35,413 nt of DNA, taken from contig WGEZ01000057.1 in the NCBI GenBank assembly GCA_015492515.1, positions 1 through 35,413 on the forward strand, written 5' to 3'. A program made the translations under genes and the position numbers. The stretch is from Nitrospirota bacterium (GTDB lineage Bacteria > Nitrospirota > Thermodesulfovibrionia > Thermodesulfovibrionales > JdFR-85). This document shows, piece after piece, positions 1 to 7,777 of the stretch (the stretch's first letter is position 1; the number at the start of each line of letters is the position of its first letter). Below the pieces are notes generated by a model. That model made no database searches and was not told where the DNA came from. It saw nothing but the letters and a program-made list of their open reading frames with translations.

Positions 1-2
1 CG

Positions 3-3000
3 GATTATCTGATTGCCCATCAGGATGCAGATGGTGGCTTTGGTTCGGCTGGATCAACAGTATATGAGACCGCTCTGGCATACATGGCCCTGGTTGGCGA
101 GATAACGGATGCAACGGTGCTTGGGAGTGCAATCAATTATTTAACAACAAATCAATCTGCTGATGGCTCATGGCTTCAAGACCCGTATTCAACAGCCCTG
201 GCCCTCAGGGCACTCTATCTCTCAGAGAACAAACCCCCTCCACCCCCTGAGCCAACAACAGGTACAGTGACAGGCAAGGTTATAGATGCATCAACAGGGC
301 AGCCTTTGAGCGGGGTCTCTGTGGTTCTTGAGAGTGACCCTGCAATAAACACACTGACAGATACAGTTGGAGACTTTACACTGTCAGACATACCTGAAGG
401 AAGCCAGACTATAGGGTTCAGTTTATCAGGGTATGGACCTGCTTCAGTCACTGTGGATATTACGGCAGGCACTATACTCAATGTTGGAAACATATTGTTA
501 TATACGAACCCGACCACTGGGATGATAAAGGGCACTGTGACGGATGCAGACAGTGGCCTGCCTCTTGAAGGGGTAACAATCACAGTAACAGGCTCCTTCA
601 ACGGGAGTACTGTCACTGACATCGATGGAAGCTTTGTCTTCACCAATGTCCCACCTGGAGACGTAACCCTGACAGCAGAAAAGGCAGGCTATTACAATGT
701 TACAGGCACGGGTACAGTAGTGGCAGGAGGAATACTGTTCTTCAGCCCCCGGTTGAGCACACAAACTCCTCAACCAACAACAGGCACGGTAACAGGGACA
801 GTTATAGATTCGTCTACTCTTCTTCCATTAAGTGGCGTCTCAGTGGTCCTTCTGTCCGACCCCGGAATAAATACACTGACAGATGCAGCGGGAAGTTTCA
901 CACTTTCAGATATCCATGAAGGGAGCCGGCAGATAAGTTTCTCTCTCACAGGCTATGCAACATCGATAGTTACGGTAAATATCCCCGGAGGCTCTGTCGT
1001 CAATCTTGGAACCATCCCACTTTCGACAAACCCGACCACAGGGATAATAAAAGGCACGGTAACAGATACGAACGGACTGCCGATAGAGGGAGTAACCATC
1101 ACCGTAACAGGCTCCTTCAGTGGAAGCACTATCACCAATATTGATGGAGGGTTTATCTTCACTGATGTCCCACCTGGTACTGTAACCATAACGGCATCGA
1201 AGACAGGATACACTACGGTTACAGGGACAGGGACGGTAGAGGCAGGAAGTATCTTCTTCTTTAATATTGAACTGGGGTCATCTACGGGTAAGCTTACAGG
1301 AAAGGTCCTTGACAGCTCTACAAACAACCCGATACAGGGCGCAGCAGTCTCCCTCTCAGGAGGCCCGTCTACAAGCACGGATGCACAGGGGGTCTTCCTG
1401 ATTGACAATATTATACCGGGGACATATCAGGTGAGCATTTTAGCCTCAGGGTTCATCAGCCAGGTCTATCAGGTGATGATATTGGAAGGGGTTACGACTG
1501 ACATGGGGATGATATATCTTACAGCAGCCCCTGAGTCCACAACAGTGTCCGGTAAAGTGACGGATGCCTCAACAGGGAAGCCGATAGGAGGTGCAGATGT
1601 GGTGGTTGTAGGGACGGGGCTGTCTGCCAAGACCGATTCTGCCGGTATATACAGCATCTCAGGGATAGACCTGCTGGAGTTTGACATGAGGGCATCTGCC
1701 ATTGGGTATGACAGCGTGACATACAATATCAGTACAGGTGCTTACGGGGAGTATACAGTAGATTTTGAACTAACACCGAGTGAGGTGAGTGACCTCAGGA
1801 TAACCGCTCTGGGCACTGACAGGCAGAGCTATATGGCCCGTCAGGATGTCATTATTACAGCTACCATAGAGAACCGGGGGAGCACAGATGCAGAGGGGCT
1901 TGTAATGGCAGAGATAGAGGATGGCTTAGGTAATGTGATAGCCCTTGTATCACCCACAGACCCTCTGATAACCCTTGCACCATCAGGGAGCATTCAAGTG
2001 GAGATGCAATGGAACACGGGGCAGTTCCCTTCAGGGGAGTATAGCATTATAGTGATGGTTACAGATCCGGCAACAGTGAGTTATACGAACCCAACCGGCG
2101 ATCTGCTTACTGAAAGGGCAGCATCCATATCCATAACCCCGACACCTGCCTTAGGGGGTTCGATAGCCTTGAACCCTCCGGTGACCCAGGCAGACATGCA
2201 GACACCGGTAGCCATCACAGCAGCCGTAAGGAACACAGGGAATGTGATGATAAGCACGACCCTCGGGCTTGAGGCATCCCTTAACGGAGCAGTGGTTTAT
2301 TCGACAGAAGTGGAAGTAACAGAGCTTCTGGTGAACGGGATAGAGGAGCTTGACCTGGGGAGCTTTGTACCGCAGGATGGTGGTGAGTATGTAATAACCC
2401 TGAAGCCCGCAGATACGTCAATAACCTCTGACATCTCAGCAACACTCTATGTTGGCCCCCATGCAACCGCCATATTCACGGTTGAGCCAACAGAGGCTCC
2501 GGCAGGGGATGTGGATGTGACAGGGAAGGTCCATATAACAGGAGCTGGAGCAGCAACCGGCGTAACACAGGATCCATTAGTTCCATTGATAAAAGAGGCC
2601 ATACAGAGGGGGGTGGATTATGAACAGACAAAGGTTATGCAATGGCAAAACAATCATAAGTGTTATGGGTGTCATGTGCAAACCCAGACTCTGGTGGGCT
2701 TGGCACTTTCAAAAGAAAAAGTGGCGGTGGACGAGACCCTACTGCAGGAGCTGCTGACCAACCTACAGGGCATACAGACCGATCAGGGCAAGGTCTCTAA
2801 CTCCTGGTTTGGCTACACTGACTCAACACTTCTGGCCCTGTGGGCCTTTTCCTACTGGCATGATACTTCCCAGGTCCAGGATAACATCCTGAAGGCCGCG
2901 GGCTATCTGACAACCCGCATGATCCCCTATGGCACAGATGTCGGCTACTGGCAAAGCGACGATCCCTATCCTTGGAACATCAGCTGGTGGCGGCACGAGC

Positions 3001-4298
3001 TCTCCATGACCTCCATGATTCTCGCAGGTTTTGCCAAAGCCTATACCCTGAGCCAGGATCCGGCCCACCTGGATACCCTGAAGAAAGCGGCGAGGTATGT
3101 CCTCACGCCAGGGGTGGTTCAGACTGATGATCTGATGATTGCGGCGCACCAGATCATGGGTCTGGTGGAGGCCGCCCCGGTGGTCACGGATCCAGATTTG
3201 TCCGCTCAGGCCACGGAACTGATCAACAGCAACCGGGCTTTGCTCGAAAGCAACCAAAACCTTGACGGGGGCTGGGGCCGATTGATCGGCAACGTCAGCG
3301 ATTCCATGGTCACGGCTCAGGTTCTTTATGCCTTGCTCAAGGCTGGAGCCGATCCTGGGTCCTCGTTGGTCCGAGACGCTGTTCAGTTCCTTCTGAACAC
3401 CCAGGAGGCTGACGGCTCATGGAGAAGCCAGAATGGTGTTATGAACACCCGACTGGCTGCTACCACCTGGGTGATCATCTCCTTGCCTGTTGTCCTGGGG
3501 AAACTTGGTGGTATAGATACGGACCTATATCTTACCTTTCCTGATAATATAGTCCTCAACTCCTCCAACCCTACGCCAACTGACTTTAGTGGTAACAGTT
3601 ATCACTGGAAGCTACCGGGAGTCATGGAGGAAGGCAAGGATATAGCCCTTGATTTAACCCTTAACTCACTCGTACTTGATGAGACAAGAGAGATTGCTAC
3701 ATCAGCAAAACTTGCCTTTACAAACACATATACGAATGAAACTATAACAATTCCAATAGAGATACCGGCTGTTACAGGGATATCTCCGGTATCAATAGGG
3801 GTTATAACTGACAAAACAGAGTATACCTCAGATGAAGATGTAACAATTACAACCAGTATCATAAACATAAGCTCGGGACTAAAAACCCCGACAGCACGGA
3901 TTACAGTAGAAGACTCTGGGGGGAATCTTGTTGTTGAAGTAGCAGAATTCCCTGTGGATAACCTCAACCCTTCAATAACGCAGACCTATACGTTTACCTG
4001 GAACACTGGCACAACGCTGTCAGGGGATTACCTTGTGAGGGCAGAGCTGTATGAAGGCGGGATATTCCTCACAGAGGATACAGGCAGGTTTACGATCCTT
4101 GCGGAGAAGCCTGTAACCTCAAAGGTCACGGCAGACAGGATGTTTTACAATGCCAATGAGACCGTTACCATTACCTCCACTATCCAGAGTGAGAGCCTGA
4201 ATTATATCTTTGAGAACCTCACTGCCAGGATAACCATAACAGACAGTCAGGGGGCAGGCCTATTTACAGAAGAAAACACCATTGCCATCGGGGTATAA
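3..4298 (+). CDS. Giant exported modular protein, 5' part (open at window edge, truncated by an IS element)
   Basis: The reading frame is open from base 3, so the true start lies upstream of the window. The first ATG at 84 lies inside a helical-toroid repeat (YLIAHQDADGGFG, then NQSADGSW), typical of prenyltransferase/squalene-cyclase-like repeats. A proline-rich linker near 235-250 leads into at least six carboxypeptidase-regulatory-like beta-sandwich modules (about 255-1790), then CARDB/Ig-like modules. A second alpha/alpha-toroid follows (about 2590-3520) with one CxxCH heme motif, CYGCH, at 2661-2675, and then more CARDB-like modules. The last two residues and the TAA stop (4290-4298) come from the IS element, so this is a truncated product. 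The rest of the gene resumes at 5664. The family is probably a large secreted or surface protein. Its role is unknown, and the covalent heme site is inferred from the motif alone. Confidence 0.8.
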   Translation, partial: DYLIAHQDADGGFGSAGSTVYETALAYMALVGEITDATVLGSAINYLTTNQSADGSWLQDPYSTALALRALYLSENKPPPPPEPTTGTVTGKVIDASTGQPLSGVSVVLESDPAINTLTDTVGDFTLSDIPEGSQTIGFSLSGYGPASVTVDITAGTILNVGNILLYTNPTTGMIKGTVTDADSGLPLEGVTITVTGSFNGSTVTDIDGSFVFTNVPPGDVTLTAEKAGYYNVTGTGTVVAGGILFFSPRLSTQTPQPTTGTVTGTVIDSSTLLPLSGVSVVLLSDPGINTLTDAAGSFTLSDIHEGSRQISFSLTGYATSIVTVNIPGGSVVNLGTIPLSTNPTTGIIKGTVTDTNGLPIEGVTITVTGSFSGSTITNIDGGFIFTDVPPGTVTITASKTGYTTVTGTGTVEAGSIFFFNIELGSSTGKLTGKVLDSSTNNPIQGAAVSLSGGPSTSTDAQGVFLIDNIIPGTYQVSILASGFISQVYQVMILEGVTTDMGMIYLTAAPESTTVSGKVTDASTGKPIGGADVVVVGTGLSAKTDSAGIYSISGIDLLEFDMRASAIGYDSVTYNISTGAYGEYTVDFELTPSEVSDLRITALGTDRQSYMARQDVIITATIENRGSTDAEGLVMAEIEDGLGNVIALVSPTDPLITLAPSGSIQVEMQWNTGQFPSGEYSIIVMVTDPATVSYTNPTGDLLTERAASISITPTPALGGSIALNPPVTQADMQTPVAITAAVRNTGNVMISTTLGLEASLNGAVVYSTEVEVTELLVNGIEELDLGSFVPQDGGEYVITLKPADTSITSDISATLYVGPHATAIFTVEPTEAPAGDVDVTGKVHITGAGAATGVTQDPLVPLIKEAIQRGVDYEQTKVMQWQNNHKCYGCHVQTQTLVGLALSKEKVAVDETLLQELLTNLQGIQTDQGKVSNSWFGYTDSTLLALWAFSYWHDTSQVQDNILKAAGYLTTRMIPYGTDVGYWQSDDPYPWNISWWRHELSMTSMILAGFAKAYTLSQDPAHLDTLKKAARYVLTPGVVQTDDLMIAAHQIMGLVEAAPVVTDPDLSAQATELINSNRALLESNQNLDGGWGRLIGNVSDSMVTAQVLYALLKAGADPGSSLVRDAVQFLLNTQEADGSWRSQNGVMNTRLAATTWVIISLPVVLGKLGGIDTDLYLTFPDNIVLNSSNPTPTDFSGNSYHWKLPGVMEEGKDIALDLTLNSLVLDETREIATSAKLAFTNTYTNETITIPIEIPAVTGISPVSIGVITDKTEYTSDEDVTITTSIINISSGLKTPTARITVEDSGGNLVVEVAEFPVDNLNPSITQTYTFTWNTGTTLSGDYLVRAELYEGGIFLTEDTGRFTILAEKPVTSKVTADRMFYNANETVTITSTIQSESLNYIFENLTARITITDSQGAGLFTEENTIAIGV
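255..1275 (+). repeat. Tandem duplication of a two-module unit inside the giant gene
   Basis: Two copies of an A-B pair of beta-sandwich modules lie head to tail, 255-776 (174 codons) and 777 to about 1275. Both A modules start TTGTVTG and both B modules start TTG(M/I)IKGTV. The two B modules share the words VTITVTGSF and DVPPG/NVPPG. DNA similarity is high enough to see by eye, especially in the B modules, which suggests a fairly recent internal duplication. A later module near 1276 starts similarly (TGKLTGKV) but is more diverged. Confidence 0.8.
4282..4289. repeat. Target-site duplication, left copy (TTGCCATC)
   Basis: The 8-bp sequence TTGCCATC directly abuts the left inverted repeat of the IS and recurs at 5656-5663 just outside the right one. 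An 8-bp duplication is normal for IS256-family transposition. Confidence 0.93.
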
Positions 4299-4316
4299 TC
4301 AAAAGGTGTGTAAAAA
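4290..4316 (+). repeat. IS left terminal inverted repeat
   Basis: 27 bp, pairing with 5629-5655 in reverse complement with five mismatches. The outer tip is GGGGTAT and the conserved inner core is GGTGTGTAAAAA. Its bases 4296-4298 supply the TAA that ends the interrupted host gene. Confidence 0.9.
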
Positions 4317-4377
4317 AAGGGGCAGGTGGTATATCCTATCTGGGAACACCAAAACCAGAAGAAAGGAGATACCACCT

Positions 4378-5625
4378 ATGAGAAAGGTTAACACTGCAGG
4401 GGACAATTCGTCAAGGGCATTTTACGAAGAACTTGAGAGATATTTAAGGCAGAAGATTCAGGAATTGATTCAAGATTTACTTGAAGAAGAGGTAGCTGAG
4501 TTTTTAGGGCGAGGCAAGTATGATCGGCAGAAGGCAGTAGATGGGAAGAGGGGTTACAGGAACGGATATGGTAAGCAAAGGAAGTTTACAGTAATGGGCG
4601 GAACGATAACGATAAGGCGGCCGAGGGTGCGGAACACAGAGGAGAGGTTTGAGAGCAAAGTGCTGCCGTTATTTAAGCGGAGGACAAAAGAAGTTGGGGA
4701 AATGATACCTGAGTTATATCTGCATGGGCTTGCTAAGGGGGATTTTGAGTTAGCGTTGAGGGGATTATTAGGAGAAGGTGCACCTCTTTCGGCTGCCTCT
4801 ATACAGAGGCTGAAGGGAAAGTGGCAGGTAGAGTATGAGGTATGGAAGGAGAGGGATTTGTCTGGATTAGAGGTAGTTTATGCGTGGGCAGATGGGATAT
4901 ATGTGAAGGCAGGGCTTGAGAAGGACAAGGCGGCACTTTTAGTGATTATTGGGGCATTGACCAATGGGGAGAAGGTATTACTTGCCTGTGAGTCTGGATA
5001 TAGGGAGAGCAAGGAATCATGGGCGGAGGTGTTAAGGGATTTAAGGAGGCGGGGATTGAAGCCGATGCGGTTGATGATAGGGGACGGGCATCTTGGGATA
5101 TGGGGTGCATTGAGGGAGGTATATCCTGAGAGTGAGGAGCAGAGGTGCTGGAACCATAAGATAACGAATGTACTTGATGCACTACCCAAGAGGTTAAGGG
5201 CCGAGGCAGGGGAGTATTTGAGGAAGATACCATATGCAGAGACGAGGGCAGAATGTGAGCGGTTGAGGGATGAATTTGTGAGGCGATATGGAGAGGAATT
5301 TCCGAAGGCAGCGGAGAAGTTATTAAGAGACTGGGATAGGATGGTGAGGTTTTATAGGTATCCGAAGGAGCACTGGGTGCACATAAGGACGACGAATGTG
5401 GTGGAATCGCCGTTCAGTGCAATCCGGTTGAGAACGGATGCAGCAAAGAGATTCAAGAAGGTGGCAAATGCGACGGCAATGATCTGGAAGTTGTTAAGGG
5501 TAGCAGAGAAGCGATTCAGAAAACTTAACGCCTATGAACTTTTGAAGGATGTATATGCAGGTAAAGAGTTTGTTGATGGAGTTATGAAGGTTGAAATTAA
5601 CAACCCAGAAAGGATGGCCGCCTGA
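4378..5625 (+). CDS. IS256-family (mutator-type) DDE transposase
   Basis: Cuts and joins the IS ends. The protein has 415 residues from ATG 4378, which follows a good ribosome site (AAAGGAG, 4361-4367). The frame is open upstream to 4282, but that stretch runs through the inverted repeat and is not likely coding. The mutator-type catalytic acids are visible: D172 in AWADGIYVK, D236 in MIGDGHLGIW and E343 in NVVESPFSAIR, with a CWNH motif between the last two, as usual in this family. Length is normal for IS256 transposases (about 400 residues). The stop codon TGA (5623-5625) overlaps an ATG (5625) that opens the downstream remnant of the host gene. Confidence 0.95.
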   Translation: MRKVNTAGDNSSRAFYEELERYLRQKIQELIQDLLEEEVAEFLGRGKYDRQKAVDGKRGYRNGYGKQRKFTVMGGTITIRRPRVRNTEERFESKVLPLFKRRTKEVGEMIPELYLHGLAKGDFELALRGLLGEGAPLSAASIQRLKGKWQVEYEVWKERDLSGLEVVYAWADGIYVKAGLEKDKAALLVIIGALTNGEKVLLACESGYRESKESWAEVLRDLRRRGLKPMRLMIGDGHLGIWGALREVYPESEEQRCWNHKITNVLDALPKRLRAEAGEYLRKIPYAETRAECERLRDEFVRRYGEEFPKAAEKLLRDWDRMVRFYRYPKEHWVHIRTTNVVESPFSAIRLRTDAAKRFKKVANATAMIWKLLRVAEKRFRKLNAYELLKDVYAGKEFVDGVMKVEINNPERMAA

Positions 5626-7484
5626 TGCTTTTTACACACCTATTGACAAAACCTCTTGCCATCCTCACTCCGGGGCAGCTTGCAGAGCTTAAGACCCACT
5701 GGGATACATCCACGCATCCAAAGGGGATATACACGGTAACCCTTGAGGTGTTTGAAGGGACAGCAGTCCTGAGCAGCTCGTCAACGACCTTTGAGGTGCT
5801 GGGGACAACCGAGACAGGTGAAGGGCTTACGGGCATGATCACAGCCACACCAGACCCTGTCTACCAGGGAAAGGATGAGACGCTGACTTACAGCATTACA
5901 AACATGGGTAATGAAGATATCAGCAGTCTGGATGTGAAGGTTCTTATTGTTGACCCTGAGACAGGGGAGATAAAGATAGAATTAAACAGCCTGTATCCAG
6001 TGGGCAGGGGTGAGACGGTTACAGGGGCACGCATGGTCTCTACCGCAGGGCTTGTGCCAAAGACCTATCTTGCAATCCTTCAGGCTGCCACATCTGCAAT
6101 GTCTGAAGCCAGGGCCCTGGCAAGCACGACCTTTGAGGTAATGCCCGGCATTGAGGTGACAAAGACCATCCCTGATGTCACGAACCTCCTCGTATGGGTG
6201 AATGGGAGTTGTGACGGAGATCATGGATACAATAAAGTCAAAGAAAAGAGCTCGAAAAACGATGATGGGGAAATCTGCATCCGTGTCGACCTCCTTGAGG
6301 GGATACTCGGCGAGGCGGTAGAGAGCTACTACATAGTATATGACAAGGAGGAATTTCAGGCAGAGCTGAGAAACCCCTATTACACCGACTTCCTGATACT
6401 CGGCAACCGCCATCCCCTTGAGGATCATTTCTATGAGGAGCTGAGGGAGCAGGTCTACTCAGGCAAGGGGGTTATATCATCGCTTTATCTGAAACATGGT
6501 GAGGCTCATAAACATAAGGGGGGCCATGGTGAGGATTATGACCCTCTGTTCGGCATAACGTATGAGGGGCAGTTGTCGGGCAAGGAGCATGAGGTAGAGC
6601 TCCTTGACAGCCCTGTTTCAGCGGCAGGGGTGCTTGATGCCAGAGGGAAGGCAGCGAGGGTTGAGGCTTCAGAGGGGGCAACCGTTGCAGGGTGGATAAA
6701 GGAAGAGAAGGGTCACCATAAAGGCAAAGAAGAAGATTATCCTGCCATAGTACTGAATGAGTATGGCAGTGGAAGGGCTGTATACTATGCCTTTGACCTG
6801 GGCCTGACGCTGAATGATGAGAACTACGACCAGATCTCGGAACTCCTCAGGAGCTCCATTGCATATGTCCATAATCCGGCAGTTGCCTCTACATTCTATC
6901 CCTACCAGATGATCCCTGTAGAGGTAGAGGTCAAGAGCCTCGGGGGCGCCTTTGACCTCAGGATAACGGAGAGATATCCTGAAGAGATGAAGCTCTACGA
7001 TCCTGTGACCGGACAATGGATAGCAGAGAATCCCAGGACAGTGCAGATCCACCTTGAGCCTGACGAGACAGTGAGGATTCTATACTATGCACTCACGCCA
7101 GAAGCGGGGGGTACATACACCATCCAGACAGAGGTGGGCTATGTCGAGAGGGGGGGTTACAGTTTCTATCAGAACCTGAGTATAGAGATAGTGGTTGATG
7201 GAGATACCGCCGTGATGACAGGTGATATTGTTACTGTACTGGAAGCGCTTCCCGTGACCGGGAAGGAGAGAGAGAAGGTGGACGATGCCGTGAGGTATCT
7301 GGAGAAGGTCCTCGACAGGGTTGTTGTGAGTAATGAGGAGATAGAGAAGAATATCCGCGACGTACTGAAGGCGATAAAGTCACTGCTTTCGGTGACCAGT
7401 GTCGATATATCAGACGTGAGGTTGATGCTGGACGACCTCCTCATGGCTGAGGAGGGATGGTTTTATTACGAGAATGCCGGCTGA
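5625..7484 (+). CDS. Giant exported modular protein, 3' remnant beyond the IS
   Basis: Host-derived coding resumes at CTC 5664. The ORF itself opens at ATG 5625 inside the IS right end, overlapping the transposase stop (TGATG), so the first 13 residues are IS-encoded. It encodes the rest of a CARDB-like module (LTPGQLAELKTHWDTS...), another such module, a domain of about 230 residues starting near NLLVWVNGS with GSGRAVYYAFDLG (resembling class-I glutamine-amidotransferase-like or DUF4350-type domains, uncertain), a beta-rich segment, and a helical C-terminus (about 7230-7450). It has no signal peptide of its own, so a protein made from 5625 would stay in the cytoplasm. It is probably a dead fragment unless the IS excises. 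Confidence 0.8.
   Translation: MLFTHLLTKPLAILTPGQLAELKTHWDTSTHPKGIYTVTLEVFEGTAVLSSSSTTFEVLGTTETGEGLTGMITATPDPVYQGKDETLTYSITNMGNEDISSLDVKVLIVDPETGEIKIELNSLYPVGRGETVTGARMVSTAGLVPKTYLAILQAATSAMSEARALASTTFEVMPGIEVTKTIPDVTNLLVWVNGSCDGDHGYNKVKEKSSKNDDGEICIRVDLLEGILGEAVESYYIVYDKEEFQAELRNPYYTDFLILGNRHPLEDHFYEELREQVYSGKGVISSLYLKHGEAHKHKGGHGEDYDPLFGITYEGQLSGKEHEVELLDSPVSAAGVLDARGKAARVEASEGATVAGWIKEEKGHHKGKEEDYPAIVLNEYGSGRAVYYAFDLGLTLNDENYDQISELLRSSIAYVHNPAVASTFYPYQMIPVEVEVKSLGGAFDLRITERYPEEMKLYDPVTGQWIAENPRTVQIHLEPDETVRILYYALTPEAGGTYTIQTEVGYVERGGYSFYQNLSIEIVVDGDTAVMTGDIVTVLEALPVTGKEREKVDDAVRYLEKVLDRVVVSNEEIEKNIRDVLKAIKSLLSVTSVDISDVRLMLDDLLMAEEGWFYYENAG
5629..5655 (-). repeat. IS right terminal inverted repeat
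   Basis: Reverse complement matches the left repeat at 22 of 27 positions. It begins three bases after the transposase stop codon. Confidence 0.9.
5656..5663. repeat. Target-site duplication, right copy (TTGCCATC)
   Basis: Identical to 4282-4289. It marks the right boundary of the insertion. Confidence 0.93.
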
Positions 7485-7694
7485 AGAACCGGCACTCAAT
7501 ATCTTGAGTGCCCGGGATTCAAGCAAGAGGCGCTGTCAGACCTGCGTCCCGATGAATTTAAGGACACAGAGACAGGCTCTGCATCGAAGCTTCCGCAGAA
7601 GGCTGAGCTGAATGCCCTCCTGTGCAGGCTGACCATGCGCAGAGAGGCGCTCGCGATGCATGTTACATCGGAGAAATCCGTGAAGGAGCGGTGA
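7485..7694 (+). other. In-frame open extension after the giant gene's TGA (69 codons)
   Basis: Reading on in the same frame past TGA 7482-7484 gives 69 sense codons and a second TGA at 7692-7694. The translation (RTGTQYLECPG..., ending SEKSVKER) has a charged, helical look in its second half and no good start codon near its beginning. It could be an ancestral C-terminus cut off by a stop mutation, a readthrough product, or chance. The 9-bp hairpin at 7491-7512 lies inside it. Otherwise I see no gene in 7485-7777. Confidence 0.35.
7491..7512 (+). terminator. Hairpin just after the giant gene's stop (possible terminator)
   Basis: A perfect 9-bp stem GGCACTCAA / TTGAGTGCC with loop TATC starts 7 bases after the TGA at 7482-7484. 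No T-run follows, so it may be a Rho-dependent or transcript-stabilising structure rather than an intrinsic terminator. Confidence 0.5.
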
Positions 7695-7737
7695 GCGAAT
7701 CGTGGACGGCCATCCCGAGCGGCCACTCCCGCCGTTA

Positions 7738-7753
7738 CCGTATTCCAATACGG
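7738..7753. other. Short hairpin upstream of the SEC-C gene
   Basis: CCGTAT / ATACGG pair around the loop TCCA, and outer C/G-rich flanks (CCCGCCG before, CGGCGGG overlapping) offer an alternative 7-bp stem. No T-run follows. It lies 13 bases upstream of a TATAAT. Confidence 0.35.
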
Positions 7754-7766
7754 CGGGCGGAGGGGT

Positions 7767-7772
7767 TATAAT
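7767..7772 (+). promoter_or_regulatory. TATAAT -10 element directly before the SEC-C gene
   Basis: A perfect -10 hexamer ends 5 bases before ATG 7778. The -35 region at usual spacing (TTCCAA, 7743-7748) is poor. If used, transcription would start at or next to the A of the ATG, giving a leaderless mRNA. A GGAGGGG (7759-7765) lies 12 bases from the ATG, which is long for a ribosome site. Confidence 0.4.
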
Positions 7773-7777
7773 GTAGG

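Larger units (their letters stand above)
4290..5655 (+). mobile_element. IS256-family insertion sequence, complete, 1366 bp
   Basis: The element is bounded by 27-bp imperfect terminal inverted repeats (4290-4316 and 5629-5655, 22 of 27 positions matching, both ending in GGTGTGTAAAAA on the inner side). It is flanked by the 8-bp duplication TTGCCATC. It carries one transposase gene filling nearly its whole length, with an intact reading frame and all three acidic catalytic residues, so it looks potentially active. It sits inside the giant exported-protein gene. Deleting the element and one duplicate copy joins ATC (4287-4289) to CTC (5664-5666) in frame. The good state of its ends suggests a recent insertion. 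Confidence 0.95.

Noticed and set aside
255-1790. Regular repeats considered as a CRISPR-like array
   Set aside because: The repeats are long, diverged and in frame inside a coding sequence, with no short constant repeats or unique spacers.
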